Shown here piece by piece: positions 43,300 to 52,188 of a stretch of DNA of 64,000 bases. How positions within the stretch are numbered: position 1 is the first letter of the stretch; every line of letters begins with the position of its first letter. The stretch spans positions 1 to 64,000 of the forward strand of contig JAFUOD010000008.1 in the NCBI GenBank assembly GCA_017472735.1, read 5' to 3'. The stretch is from Oscillospiraceae bacterium. GTDB taxonomy: Bacteria; Bacillota; Clostridia; Oscillospirales; Ruminococcaceae. The translations under genes and the position numbers were made by a program. The notes beneath the pieces were generated by a model, which worked only from the letters and a program-made list of their open reading frames with translations, had not been told where the DNA came from and did no database searches.

Positions 43300-44418
43300 G
43301 TGCCCAATATTGCTAAAGGAGTCTACATTCACGTCCCGTTTTGCCGCCGTAAATGCCCTTATTGCGACTTTTATTCCGTTGTGGCAGATGATGAAACCAT
43401 TCACAATTACGCCTTGGCTTTAATAAGAAACATCTTAAGCTTTAACGCCTGCGGTGAAAAGGTCGATACCGTCTATTTCGGGGGAGGGACCCCGTCATTA
43501 ATGTCGCCCGAAGATGTTGCTAAAATTTTATATGCTGTCAGTCACACCTTCACCCTTTGCAATAACGCCGAGATCACGCTTGAAGCCAACCCCTGCACAG
43601 TAGATCTTAACAAGCTCTGCGCTTTTAAACAGGCAGGCATAAACCGCCTTTCTTTCGGTGTTCAGTCTGCCAACAACAACGAGCTTTCCCGCCTCGGCAG
43701 GCTCCACGATTTCTCACAAGCCGAGCTTGCCGTCATAAATGCTCAAAATGCAGGCTTTACCAACATCTCCTGCGATTTAATGATAGGCACGCCAAATCAA
43801 ACCCTTGCTTCGCTTAAAGAATCCGTTCATCGCCTTGCCTCTCTTAAAATTCAGCACATATCTGCCTATATGCTTAAAATCGAGGAAGGTACGGCTTATG
43901 ACTGCGACTCGGTAAGAAATTCCGTCGCAGATGATGACACCGTTTCAGATATGTATCTTTTAATGTGCCGCGAGCTTGAAAGCTTGGGCTATAAGCAATA
44001 TGAGATCTCCAATTTCGCTGCCAAGGGTTACGAAAGCCGTCATAACTTAAAATATTGGCAGGGAACCGACTACATCGGCTTTGGCCCCGCCGCCCACTCG
44101 TTTTGGCATGGCAAGCGTTTTTATGTGCCTGCCGATTTAAAAAGCTACCTTTCAAGCTCAGCTCAAATCACCGTTGCCGAGGATGAAGCCCCCGACCCGT
44201 TAGAAGAATACATCATGCTCTCGCTTCGTTTGTGCTCGGGCTTAAGCCTTAAAAAGCTTTCGTCGATCGGCGGAAATCCCAAGGCTCTTTTAAATGCCGC
44301 ACAGCCTTTTATTAATGGAGGCTTCGCTAACGTTAATGGTGACAGCATTTGCTTAACACCCAATGGTTTTTTGGTTTCTAACCAAATTATTTTAAAGCTT
44401 ATAATGTCACAGCTTTAG
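43300..44418 (+). CDS. hemW: Radical SAM family heme chaperone HemW
   Basis: Binds and delivers heme; related to coproporphyrinogen III oxidase HemN but distinct. The cluster motif Cys15-x3-Cys19-x2-Cys22 (FCRRKCPYCDF) is of the HemW type, which lacks the extra HemN Cys. GGGTPSLM, RLSFGVQSAN and a C-terminal HemN-like domain follow. GTG start after AAGAGGTGATT. 372 residues. Confidence 0.93.
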   Translation: MPNIAKGVYIHVPFCRRKCPYCDFYSVVADDETIHNYALALIRNILSFNACGEKVDTVYFGGGTPSLMSPEDVAKILYAVSHTFTLCNNAEITLEANPCTVDLNKLCAFKQAGINRLSFGVQSANNNELSRLGRLHDFSQAELAVINAQNAGFTNISCDLMIGTPNQTLASLKESVHRLASLKIQHISAYMLKIEEGTAYDCDSVRNSVADDDTVSDMYLLMCRELESLGYKQYEISNFAAKGYESRHNLKYWQGTDYIGFGPAAHSFWHGKRFYVPADLKSYLSSSAQITVAEDEAPDPLEEYIMLSLRLCSGLSLKKLSSIGGNPKALLNAAQPFINGGFANVNGDSICLTPNGFLVSNQIILKLIMSQL

Positions 44419-44484
44419 TCAAAATATATAAAAATATTAGCGAATTTTAGTGTATTCCGCAACCAAAAAATCTCACATCAACTA

Positions 44485-44513
44485 TTGTCATTTTTGCTTG
44501 TTCGTGTTAAAAT
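44485..44513 (+). promoter_or_regulatory. Promoter of the HlyD-like lipoprotein gene
   Basis: TTGTCA (44485-44490), 17-bp spacer, TAAAAT (44508-44513). Confidence 0.8.
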
Positions 44514-44558
44514 AAACTAGTATAAGCATTACTGTTTGCATTTTCTCGGAGGTATCTC

Positions 44559-45566
44559 ATGAAAAGACTTCTTTCAATTGTTTTGGTTTTGATTCTCAGC
44601 CTTACTCTCTTCACCGCTTGTAATGAAGAAGACAAGGTAGCACAGGAAATATACGTTCCCATAAGAACAGGCAACTCCATCAACTACGAAACTGTTGTTG
44701 CTTACCGTGGCTCGATAACTGAGCGCGAAGTTCTTACCGCTGAAATCACATATCCTTACTCTACCAACCTTGCATTTACACTCACAGGCGGTACCATCGC
44801 TCACATTGATCTCAGACCTGACATGAGCGTTAAGGAAGGCGATGTTTTGTGCAGATTAAGCGACGAAGCTTTGGAAGAAGAAATTGTTATCCAAAAGCTT
44901 AAGCTCGATTCTGCAAAGAATACCTACGAAATCCTTATTGAGAAAAAGGCAAGCGAAGAAGAAATTGCATTCGCTAAAATCGAATATGATGTAGAACAGC
45001 TTGAATATGACGCTCTTATCGAAAAGCGTGAGCACTTGGTCCTCAAAGCTCCATTCGATGGCATAATCACATATGTCGGCAACGTATGGAACGGTGCAAG
45101 CGTAAGACAGAATCAGACCATTTGCACAATTGCCGATGCTTCACGTCCCCGCCTTGCGGCAAACGATTACCGCGGAGTTTTAAAGAACATTGAATTCGGC
45201 ACTAAGGTCGAGGTTAATCAGGGCGCTCTTGCTAACACAACAGGCAAGGTTGTCGATTTCAGAACAACTTCTACCCGTTGGGGATTTGGTGATGATCCTA
45301 TCACCGTCAACCAGTATGTTATCCAGTGCGACGAAGAGGTTGAATTCTCTGATATGGGCGGTATTGAAGTAACCTTCACCACCTTAAGACGTGACGAAGC
45401 CATCATCGTACCCACCGACGCAGTTTTTGAAACCGATGAAGGACATTACGTAAACGTTTTAATGAACGGCGTAAAGGTTCAGATAACCGTTACAGTCGGT
45501 GTCGTTTCGGGCGACAGAACCGAGATCTTAACCGGTCTCGAGGGCGGCGAAGTCATCATCATCTAA
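44559..45566 (+). CDS. Lone HlyD/RND-adaptor-like lipoprotein
   Basis: 335 residues. Lipobox FTAC (Cys21), then a periplasmic-adaptor-type architecture: a biotinyl-lipoyl hairpin with IDLRPDMSVKEGDVLCRL (about 88-105), a short coiled hairpin (about 110-160, EEEIVIQKLKLDSAKN), VLKAPFDGIITYVGNVWNG (about 167-185) and beta-barrel segments. Such adaptors normally pair with an ABC transporter (MacB/YknZ type), but no transporter gene adjoins. It has its own promoter and terminator, so it is either an orphan or a protein with a different role. Confidence 0.82.
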   Translation: MKRLLSIVLVLILSLTLFTACNEEDKVAQEIYVPIRTGNSINYETVVAYRGSITEREVLTAEITYPYSTNLAFTLTGGTIAHIDLRPDMSVKEGDVLCRLSDEALEEEIVIQKLKLDSAKNTYEILIEKKASEEEIAFAKIEYDVEQLEYDALIEKREHLVLKAPFDGIITYVGNVWNGASVRQNQTICTIADASRPRLAANDYRGVLKNIEFGTKVEVNQGALANTTGKVVDFRTTSTRWGFGDDPITVNQYVIQCDEEVEFSDMGGIEVTFTTLRRDEAIIVPTDAVFETDEGHYVNVLMNGVKVQITVTVGVVSGDRTEILTGLEGGEVIII

Positions 45567-45581
45567 AAAATTAAAAGTTTT

Positions 45582-45611
45582 AACCGCCTTGTTTTTGCAA
45601 GGCGGTTTTTT
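45582..45611 (+). terminator. Terminator of the HlyD-like gene
   Basis: Perfect 10-bp stem AACCGCCTTG / CAAGGCGGTT with T-run. Confidence 0.92.
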
Positions 45612-45619
45612 ACTGCAAA

Positions 45620-45648
45620 AAAATACCGTCCTGTTCGGGCGGTATTTT
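45620..45648 (-). terminator. Terminator of the membrane protein gene at 45652
   Basis: 12-bp stem AAAATACCGTCC / GGGCGGTATTTT, one G-T pair. Confidence 0.85.
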
Positions 45649-45651
45649 CAT

Positions 45652-46476
45652 TTATGCAATGTTTAAAAATCTCAGATAATTCTTCTCGGTCGGTATATTT
45701 ATCGTCGAGGTCTTCCACTCAGCACCCTCACCAAACCTATATCTTATCTGGTTACCAGAGATCCATTCAATATCAGGTGTTACTCCTCGTGTTGCAAATT
45801 TCGCAATTCTCGAGGTATATCCAACCTCCACCAGAGTAAAGTAACGGTACTTTATATCCATATCGTTCGGCTCAACAACAATTATCACCTTGCCGCGTTC
45901 GTTGTCCTGCACGTCTAAAATATAATATCTGTATTTCCCATCGGGCGAAACGCTGTTTGCATTGAGCTGATCGATTTTATTCATATCATACTGCTCAATA
46001 ATCGCTGTGTCCGTTAGGCTTGCATCAAGCCTCGTTTCAATTGCCGAGCCGCCAAACAAGGTGCTTATCAGCATAAACCCAACAAGCCCCACAAAATACA
46101 TAAGAATGTAAATTGTGCCCATTATAACCTTTGTTGTTGCGCTCGAGGTGCACACAAAGAACATTATCACTCCCACAATCAGCGGGGGAAGATATATAGC
46201 AGGGTTAGCCTCGTTAAAAACAACAAGCATAAACACAGGCATCAGCAAAAGCATTGATATTATACGCGTTATAAACTGGCTTCGTGATATTATCATAAGA
46301 GCCAAAAACAGCACACTTGCCGTAATATAAACTATGTTAAATGTGGTTGCGTTTTCAAATTCAATCTCATACAAAAACGTCCAAATTGCCAAAACGCCGA
46401 CAAGCAGTAAATACAAAAGGTTAAACAGCGAGATCCCGAATCCCAGCCATTTGTTCGAAAGAAAGCTTTTATTCAA
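45652..46476 (-). CDS. Uncharacterised six-span membrane protein
   Basis: 274 residues with about five or six hydrophobic spans in the first 145 residues, then a soluble C-terminal domain (about 150-274) with beta-rich repeats (YRYYILDVQDNERGKVIIVV). I do not recognise the family. TTG start after AAAGGAG is forced, because a stop codon lies three codons upstream and the next Met is far inside. It is monocistronic. Confidence 0.75.
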   Translation of the reverse strand: MNKSFLSNKWLGFGISLFNLLYLLLVGVLAIWTFLYEIEFENATTFNIVYITASVLFLALMIISRSQFITRIISMLLLMPVFMLVVFNEANPAIYLPPLIVGVIMFFVCTSSATTKVIMGTIYILMYFVGLVGFMLISTLFGGSAIETRLDASLTDTAIIEQYDMNKIDQLNANSVSPDGKYRYYILDVQDNERGKVIIVVEPNDMDIKYRYFTLVEVGYTSRIAKFATRGVTPDIEWISGNQIRYRFGEGAEWKTSTINIPTEKNYLRFLNIA

Positions 46477-46568
46477 ACAAGCTCACACTCCTTTCTTGTC
46501 GATTATAATATGAAGTCGTGTTAAAATCAACAAATGTTGCCAAATTGTATTAAGTTGTAACCCGTTTG

Positions 46569-48371
46569 TTACGAATCAAGCTTCAAAACGCTCATAAACG
46601 CTTCCTGAGGCACTTCAACGGTGCCAAGCTGTCTCATGCGCTTTTTGCCCTCTTTCTGCTTTTCCAAAAGCTTTTTCTTACGGGTAATATCACCGCCATA
46701 GCATTTAGCCAAAACATCTTTTCTGTATGCCTTAACGGTTTCACGGGCAATAATCTTTCCTCCGATAGCCGCTTGAATAGGCACTTCAAACATCTGCCTC
46801 GGAATATTCTCTTTAAGCTTTTCGCACAAACGTCTGCCACGGTTATAAGCTCTGTCTGCATGAACGATAAACGACAATGCGTCAACTATCTCTCCGTTCA
46901 AAAGCAGGTCTAATTTTACCAGCTTCGAGGGCGCATAGCCAAGCATCTCATAGTCATACGAAGCATATCCTCTGGTTCTTGATTTCAATGTGTCAAAAAA
47001 GTCGTAAATAACTTCGTTCAGCGGCAGCTCATAATGAATATCAACTCTTGTGTCGTCAATATACTTCATGTCTTTAAATGTGCCTCTGCGCTCCTGGCAA
47101 AGCTCCATAATGTTTCCCACAAAATCGTTAGGCGCATAAATGTGGGCGTTTATCACCGGCTCCTCGGCAGAGGCTATCAGCGATGGGTCGGGATAATTCG
47201 TCGGGTTGTCAATATAAACCGTTTCGCCGCTCATCATTTTGACCTTGTAAATAACCGAGGGCGCAGTTGTAATAAGATCGAGGTTATATTCTCTCTCCAA
47301 ACGCTCCTGAATGATCTCCATGTGCAAAAGGCCCAAAAAGCCGCATCTGAAGCCAAAGCCCAAAGCCACCGATGTCTCGGGCTCAAAGGTAAGCGAGGCA
47401 TCGTTAAGCTGAAGTTTTTCAAGCGCGTCTCTAAGGTCACCGTATTTAGCACCGTCTGCCGGGTAAATACCCGAGAATACCATCGACTGAACGTTTCGAT
47501 AACCGGGCAGGGGACCGTCGCAGGGGTCAAACGCATTGGTAACAGTGTCGCCCACCTTTGTGTCGGTAATGTTTTTTATCGAGGCTGTAATATATCCAAC
47601 GTCGCCTGCCTTAAGCTCACCCGTGGGTATAAGCTCTGTTGCACCCATGCAGCCAACCTCAACCGTCTGAAACTGTGCATCGGTCGCAAAGAATTTAATT
47701 GTGTCGCCAACCTTAAGAGTACCCTCTTTAACTCTAACATAAATAATTACACCCTTATAAGGGTCGTAATAGCTGTCAAATATCAGTGCTTTAAGAGGCT
47801 TTTCGGTATCGCCCTTAGGTGCAGGAATATCGGTAATAATGCGCTCTAAAACCTCTTTAATATTTATACCCATTTTCGCCGAAACTCTCGGTGCATCCTC
47901 AGCAGGCAGGCCAATAATGTTTTCAATCTCGGCAATAGCCGCTTCGGGGTTTGCCGAAGGTAAATCGATTTTATTAATAACAGGCAAAACCTCAAGGTCG
48001 TGCTCAATCGCAAGGTAGGTGTTAGCAAGCGTCTGTGCTTCAATTCCTTGCGAGGCGTCAACTATTAAAATCGCACCCTCACAAGCTGCAAGCGAACGTG
48101 ATACCTCATAGTTAAAGTCAACGTGACCGGGAGTGTCAATAAGATTGAAGACATAGTCCTCACCGTTGTCAGCATGATATTTCATTCTGACAGCACGTGC
48201 TTTAATGGTAATACCGCGCTCACGTTCAATGTCCATGTTGTCCAAAAGCTGTTCCGACATATCACGCTTTGCAACGGTTTCGGTAAGCTCCAAAATTCTG
48301 TCTGCAAGGGTCGACTTTCCGTGGTCTATATGAGCAATAATGCAAAAGTTTCTAATATGATCCTGATTCAT
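46569..48371 (-). CDS. lepA: Elongation factor 4 (LepA)
   Basis: Ribosome-bound translational GTPase affecting back-translocation and subunit biogenesis. G1 AHIDHGKST (near 13-21), G3 DTPGHVDF, G4 [11 protein letters not shown]-like domains II, III and V; C-terminal LepA domain with [21 protein letters not shown]. 600 residues, typical. Confidence 0.97.
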   Translation of the reverse strand: MNQDHIRNFCIIAHIDHGKSTLADRILELTETVAKRDMSEQLLDNMDIERERGITIKARAVRMKYHADNGEDYVFNLIDTPGHVDFNYEVSRSLAACEGAILIVDASQGIEAQTLANTYLAIEHDLEVLPVINKIDLPSANPEAAIAEIENIIGLPAEDAPRVSAKMGINIKEVLERIITDIPAPKGDTEKPLKALIFDSYYDPYKGVIIYVRVKEGTLKVGDTIKFFATDAQFQTVEVGCMGATELIPTGELKAGDVGYITASIKNITDTKVGDTVTNAFDPCDGPLPGYRNVQSMVFSGIYPADGAKYGDLRDALEKLQLNDASLTFEPETSVALGFGFRCGFLGLLHMEIIQERLEREYNLDLITTAPSVIYKVKMMSGETVYIDNPTNYPDPSLIASAEEPVINAHIYAPNDFVGNIMELCQERRGTFKDMKYIDDTRVDIHYELPLNEVIYDFFDTLKSRTRGYASYDYEMLGYAPSKLVKLDLLLNGEIVDALSFIVHADRAYNRGRRLCEKLKENIPRQMFEVPIQAAIGGKIIARETVKAYRKDVLAKCYGGDITRKKKLLEKQKEGKKRMRQLGTVEVPQEAFMSVLKLDS

Positions 48372-48407
48372 TCTAAACCGCCTCTACATTTGTAAATATA
48401 CACATTT

Positions 48408-48436
48408 ACTATACCACAAATCTCTTAAAAAGTAAA
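48408..48436 (-). promoter_or_regulatory. lepA promoter
   Basis: Minus strand TTTACT (complement of 48431-48436), 17-bp spacer, TATAGT (complement of 48408-48413). Confidence 0.7.
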
Positions 48437-48439
48437 TAC

Positions 48440-48540
48440 AATCCGCCGCTTTTTTGCTTAGCTCACCCGCTCCACGCGTGCGGCACTGCCGCGCCAATGA
48501 GCACCGCAGCCGCACGCACGTCGCTCAAAAACAGCAAAAA
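48440..48540. repeat. GC-rich intergenic island 9
   Basis: Between divergent lepA and the RING-like gene. Perfect 9-bp stem GCGTGCGGC (48476-48484) / GCCGCACGC (48509-48517), wrapped by TTTTTGCT (48451-48458) / AGCAAAAA (48533-48540). Left head is CCGCCGC as in other islands. Confidence 0.65.
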
Positions 48541-48582
48541 TAAACATTTAGTGAAAATAAGATGAAATTATCACAAATTGAT

Positions 48583-48610
48583 TTGCTTTTTTAGAAAATG
48601 GTGGTATACT
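48583..48610 (+). promoter_or_regulatory. Promoter of the RING-like gene
   Basis: TTGCTT (48583-48588), 16-bp spacer, TATACT (48605-48610). Confidence 0.65.
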
Positions 48611-48671
48611 ACATTATGTACTATCAGACTGTAGCTTATCAGCCTGTCATCAATCAAGAAAGGAATTTCAT

Positions 48672-49766
48672 ATGGCAAAAGAAAAATATATCGGTCAGCA
48701 GTGTGCCTCGTGCCGAGCACCGTTTAACAAAAACGATGATATTGTAGTTTGCCCCGATTGCGGCACGCCTTATCACCGTGACTGCTATAAAAATGAGGGT
48801 AAGTGTATAAACACCCTTCTGCACGAAACGGGTGAGGAGTGGAAGCCGGTGCTCCCTCATAACGAACAAACTGCAACCCCTATTGCAAGCGGAATAGCAA
48901 CCTCGCCGAATTCCGACAGTGAAGCAAAATCCGCCCCTAACGAACATGGAGGCGTTTCCTCTTATCAGGAGGAATATACAAAGCATTATTGCCCCATCTG
49001 CAATAACGAAACCAATCATAATGATGCTTTTTGTTCAAAGTGCGGTGCCAAGCTGAGCGAAAACCGCAATCAAAAGAATATCTGCCCGGTTTGCCAGCTC
49101 GAAAACAAACCCTTTGAGGTTTTTTGTGTTCGCTGCGGCGCACCCTTAGATATGGAAAAGGCGACTTCACAAGGCGCATTTTTCGGTATGCCTTTCATCA
49201 ATGCACAACAGTTCAAGCCCGAATCGGATATTGACGGAAATACTATTGATGAATATACCCATTATGTCGGCGGCAAGTTCTTTAGCTTTATTCCCAAGTT
49301 CTTAAAGTTCTCAAAGCAGGGGAATAAGACATCATTTAATGTCTGGGCATTTTTCTTCCCGCAATTTTATTTCTTTTACCGCAAAATGAACGGCATTGGC
49401 GCTGCTTCATTAATTATAACAATTCTTTTGTCGGTTCCTTCTGTGTTCGAATATCTTATGAGTGCAGGACTGATATCGAATGCGCTTGCAAATAATCAGG
49501 CATTTATAAATATTGTTATGATATTTTATCTCTTATCAATGGTGTTTAAGTTTGCCTGCGGTCTGTTTGCGGATTGGTTCTATTATAGCAAGGCGAAAAA
49601 GGATATAGGAAAAATTAAAAAAGATACGGTTAATAACGAGGTAAGAAAGCTTGCGATCTCCTCGAAGGGCGGCACTTCATGGATCGGCGTTTTAGTTGCC
49701 TCAACCATTATGGTTATTGTAAATATTGCAATAATGATGCTTATTACTGCATTGAATGTGATGTAG
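48672..49766 (+). CDS. Zinc-finger membrane protein with RING-like and DUF2628-like parts
   Basis: 364 residues. The N-terminus (about 8-50) has CASC...CPDCGTPYHRDCY...C, a prokaryotic RING-like treble-clef pattern. Two zinc-ribbon pairs follow (CPIC...CSKCG about 103-122; CPVC...CVRCG about 136-156). The C-terminal half has a DUF2628-like signature (FNVWAFFFPQFYFFYRKMNG, about 217-236) and three to four TM spans. Proteins of this type are common in clostridia, with unknown role. It could be a protein-interaction scaffold at the membrane. GAAAGGAA ribosome site. Confidence 0.78.
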   Translation: MAKEKYIGQQCASCRAPFNKNDDIVVCPDCGTPYHRDCYKNEGKCINTLLHETGEEWKPVLPHNEQTATPIASGIATSPNSDSEAKSAPNEHGGVSSYQEEYTKHYCPICNNETNHNDAFCSKCGAKLSENRNQKNICPVCQLENKPFEVFCVRCGAPLDMEKATSQGAFFGMPFINAQQFKPESDIDGNTIDEYTHYVGGKFFSFIPKFLKFSKQGNKTSFNVWAFFFPQFYFFYRKMNGIGAASLIITILLSVPSVFEYLMSAGLISNALANNQAFINIVMIFYLLSMVFKFACGLFADWFYYSKAKKDIGKIKKDTVNNEVRKLAISSKGGTSWIGVLVASTIMVIVNIAIMMLITALNVM

Positions 49767-49809
49767 TAACTTACACATAAATAATTTCCGATTTGTTACA
49801 TTATTACCC

Positions 49810-49899
49810 TTGACAAATCGGATTTATTTTGTTATACTATCTGAGTTATCCTTGTCCATCGTATGAGCGGTGGGCGAAATCCAAAAGGAGGTGCAACAA
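49810..49899 (+). promoter_or_regulatory. rpsF operon promoter and leader
   Basis: TTGACA (49810-49815), 17-bp spacer, TATACT (49833-49838). The short leader has a small hairpin GTCCA/TGGGC (about 49854-49875), the place where S6:S18-binding leaders occur in other bacteria; I cannot confirm the consensus. Confidence 0.6.
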
Positions 49900-50190
49900 A
49901 TGGCAAAGATTACCGGAATCTACGAGTCAATGGTAGTATTCTCAACCAAGGCAGGCGAGGAAGCAGTTAACGCTCTCGTTGCTAAGTTCAAGGACATGAT
50001 CGAAGCTAATGCAACTTTAACAGGTGTTGAAGAATGGGGCAAGAGAAAGCTTGCTTACGAAATCAACTACGAGTCCGAAGGTTACTATGTACTTTATAAC
50101 TTCGAGGCTAACCCTGATTTCCCTGCAGAATTCGAGCGTGTACTCAACATCACTGACGGCGTTCTTCGTTCCATGGTTATCACCAAGTAA
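49900..50190 (+). CDS. rpsF: 30S ribosomal protein S6
   Basis: 96-residue platform protein that dimerises with S18. YESMVVFSTK and the C-terminal RVLNITDGVLRSMVI are typical. ATG 49900 lies 8 bases after AAAGGAGG; earlier in-frame starts overlap that site. First gene of rpsF-ssb-rpsR. Confidence 0.96.
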   Translation: MAKITGIYESMVVFSTKAGEEAVNALVAKFKDMIEANATLTGVEEWGKRKLAYEINYESEGYYVLYNFEANPDFPAEFERVLNITDGVLRSMVITK

Positions 50191-50224
50191 TTAGTGATAA
50201 GGACAAGAAAAATGGAGGTTTCTT

Positions 50225-50701
50225 ATGCTTAACAGAGTTATTTTGATGGGTAGGATCACACAGGATCTCGATCTTCGCACAACATCAAGCGGTGTAAGCG
50301 TGCTTACATTCAACATTGCTGTTGACCGCGGTTATGTTAAACAGGGCGAAGAAAGACAGTCCGATTTTATCACCTGCGTCGCATGGCGCCAGCAGGCAGA
50401 ATTCATTAACAGATATTTTGCCAAGGGCAGAATGATTGCGCTCGAGGGTAGCCTCAGAAGCCGTACTTACGATGATAAGAACGGCACAAAGCACTATGTC
50501 ACCGAGGTATTCGTTGATAACGTATCCTTCACAGGTGAGCGTGCAACCCAGGGCGGCGAATCAAATTATGCCTCTAACTCAAATTACAAAGCAAGAACTC
50601 CCGAAGCAGGCTATAAAGAGCCTGCCAACAATCAGTCACTTTCCATTGGAGGATTTGACGATTTTGAAGAAATTTTAAGTGATGACGGCGTTCCGTTCTA
50701 A
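50225..50701 (+). CDS. ssb: Single-stranded DNA-binding protein
   Basis: OB-fold protein covering single-stranded DNA in replication and repair. OB core 1-108 (MLNRVILMGRITQDLDLRTT), Gly/Asn linker, acidic tip EEILSDDGVPF that recruits partner proteins. 158 residues. Placed between rpsF and rpsR as in most Firmicutes. Confidence 0.96.
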   Translation: MLNRVILMGRITQDLDLRTTSSGVSVLTFNIAVDRGYVKQGEERQSDFITCVAWRQQAEFINRYFAKGRMIALEGSLRSRTYDDKNGTKHYVTEVFVDNVSFTGERATQGGESNYASNSNYKARTPEAGYKEPANNQSLSIGGFDDFEEILSDDGVPF

Positions 50702-50738
50702 AATCACGGAACTATTACCTTGAAAGGAGAATACTAAA

Positions 50739-50978
50739 ATGGAGAGAAATTCCGCAAGACCCGGCAAGAGACCTCACAAGAAGGTTTGCATGTTCTGCGT
50801 TGATAGAGCTACCACCATTGATTATAAGGACACTGCTAAGCTCAAAAAGTGCATGACCGAAAGATCCAAGATCCTTCCTCGTCGTGTAACCGGCACATGT
50901 GCTTACCACCAGAGAGAGCTCACCAAGGCTATCAAAAGAGCAAGATTCATGGCTTTGCTTCCTTACTCTGCTGACTAA
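50739..50978 (+). CDS. rpsR: 30S ribosomal protein S18 (zinc-binding type)
   Basis: 79 residues. Has Cys residues in KVCMFC, KKCM and GTCAYH, the C+ form able to bind zinc; a zinc-free paralogue may exist elsewhere. Third gene of the rpsF operon. Confidence 0.96.
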   Translation: MERNSARPGKRPHKKVCMFCVDRATTIDYKDTAKLKKCMTERSKILPRRVTGTCAYHQRELTKAIKRARFMALLPYSAD

Positions 50979-51007
50979 TTCAGCAAGATTAAGCTAATTG
51001 CAAAAAC

Positions 51008-51042
51008 AACAGGTATTCGCTAATTGCGAGTACCTGTTTTTT
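51008..51042 (+). terminator. rpsF operon terminator
   Basis: 13-bp stem AACAGGTATTCGC / GCGAGTACCTGTT (one T-G pair) with a T6 tail. Confidence 0.9.
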
Positions 51043-51049
51043 CATGCAA

Positions 51050-51118
51050 ACAAACCGCCGCCACGCCTCGGCACTCGCCGCACCTGCGGTGCGCCCACGC
51101 CTCGCCACGGCTGCTCAC
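51050..51118. repeat. GC-rich intergenic island 10
   Basis: Head AAACCGCCGCC, two copies of CCACGCCTCG (51060-51070 and 51104-51114 region) and a perfect hairpin CGCACC/GGTGCG with TGC loop (51079-51093). Lies between convergent units. Confidence 0.6.
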
Positions 51119-51158
51119 AATAAAAAGCAACCCTCCCGTTCACCAAGAGGGGATAAGC

Positions 51159-51317
51159 TTATTTTTTGCGTATCTTTTTCTTTATCAAAACAACTGCCGT
51201 AACAACTACCGCTACAACCACAACAGCAGCAACAATCACTGCAACAGGCGAGCCTGTAACAAAAACAGCAGTCGGTCCGTCAGAACCGCCTATAATTCCA
51301 ATAGATGAATCGTCCAT
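51159..51317 (-). CDS. 52-aa membrane peptide with a decarboxylase-beta motif
   Basis: Reading starts with MDDSSIGIIGGSDGPTAVFV, nearly the GIIGGADGPTAIF motif of sodium-pumping decarboxylase beta subunits (OadB/GcdB). A single Val/Ala-rich span (about 21-46) and the tail IKKKIRKK follow. It is too short to be that enzyme. GGAGG lies eight bases before the ATG, the start is 14 bp after the HAD gene, and a hairpin CCCTC/GAGGG near 51131-51150 with a T-rich run follows on this strand, so it looks like a genuine small gene in an operon with the HAD gene. Function unknown. Confidence 0.72.
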   Translation of the reverse strand: MDDSSIGIIGGSDGPTAVFVTGSPVAVIVAAVVVVAVVVTAVVLIKKKIRKK

Positions 51318-51331
51318 TTTGTGTTCCTCCG

Positions 51332-52042
51332 TCAGTCAAGTGTGTCAATAAATGCTTCCAACTCGTCAAATCCACCCTGAGGTATTTCAGAAATGTCCTC
51401 GTTATTCTTGTTGATCAGGTTGTCCGTCAACAAAAACACCTTCATTCCAAGCTTTTGCGTCACCATGTCATCGCCAACATCGTTGCCAACCATTACACAT
51501 TCGCTTGCGGCAACACCAAGCTGATTTAAAATCACTCTGTAATAATCGAGGTTTGGCTTGCAGTAATTCGAGTTTTCATAAGTGGTGTAAAGCTCGAAGT
51601 CGTTTTCGTCAAGCCCTGCCCACTTCATTCTCTTGCGTGTAGCAATCTGCGGGAAGATGGGATTTGTCGCCAAAGCAACTTTCATGCCCTTTTCTTTGAT
51701 CTTCTTAACGATCCTGTCAGCACGCTCGTCATGGCCGCAAACAGAACTTACATCATCAAAATTCTCTTCATAAAACTCTGCAAATTTAGGCTCGTCAGCT
51801 CTCGATCTCTCCCCGAAAACAGTGGCAAAAAAGTCCCAAAAAACGGCTTCGTTCGTCTTCTCACCGTTGTTTGCAATCATAGCCTCGGTGCCGCCCCAAA
51901 TGCTCTTAATAAGCTTTTCGGGGTCATATCCGTGCGGTGCCAGCCTTTTGGCAATACCCTTAAAATATGCCTTAACAAAAATCTCCTGGTCCATTGGCAA
52001 AAGTGTACCGTCTAAATCAAAAAGTATAACCTTGGTTTTCAT
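51332..52042 (-). CDS. HAD-superfamily phosphatase
   Basis: Haloacid-dehalogenase-like hydrolase, probably a phosphatase for a small phosphorylated metabolite. Motif I LFDLDGTLLP (about 6-15, Asp nucleophile and general acid), motif II near ALATNP, motif III Lys near YCKPN and motif IV VGNDVGDD. 236 residues with an alpha-helical cap inserted after motif I. Followed by the 52-aa membrane peptide. Confidence 0.9.
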   Translation of the reverse strand: MKTKVILFDLDGTLLPMDQEIFVKAYFKGIAKRLAPHGYDPEKLIKSIWGGTEAMIANNGEKTNEAVFWDFFATVFGERSRADEPKFAEFYEENFDDVSSVCGHDERADRIVKKIKEKGMKVALATNPIFPQIATRKRMKWAGLDENDFELYTTYENSNYCKPNLDYYRVILNQLGVAASECVMVGNDVGDDMVTQKLGMKVFLLTDNLINKNNEDISEIPQGGFDELEAFIDTLD

Positions 52043-52059
52043 GTTGTCTCCTTAATGCA

Positions 52060-52093
52060 ATTATAGTCTCTAATTGTTGATTATACAACAATT
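52060..52093 (-). promoter_or_regulatory. HAD gene promoter with palindromic operator
   Basis: Minus strand TTGTAT (complement of 52083-52088), 17-bp spacer, TATAAT (complement of 52060-52065). A perfect palindrome AATTGTTG (52072-52079) / CAACAATT (52086-52093) covers the -35 box, as a repressor site would. Confidence 0.7.
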
Positions 52094-52188
52094 TATAAAA
52101 TCAATCAATAGGCATGAGGGGATTTCATAAAAAAACACACCTGCATTTCAGATGTGTTTTTGACCGCTTTTATAAAAAAGATGCCACA

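Noticed and set aside
47034-47849. 271-codon plus-strand frame inside lepA
   Set aside because: Antisense shadow of a conserved GTPase; composition is Cys/Arg/Asn-rich without domains.
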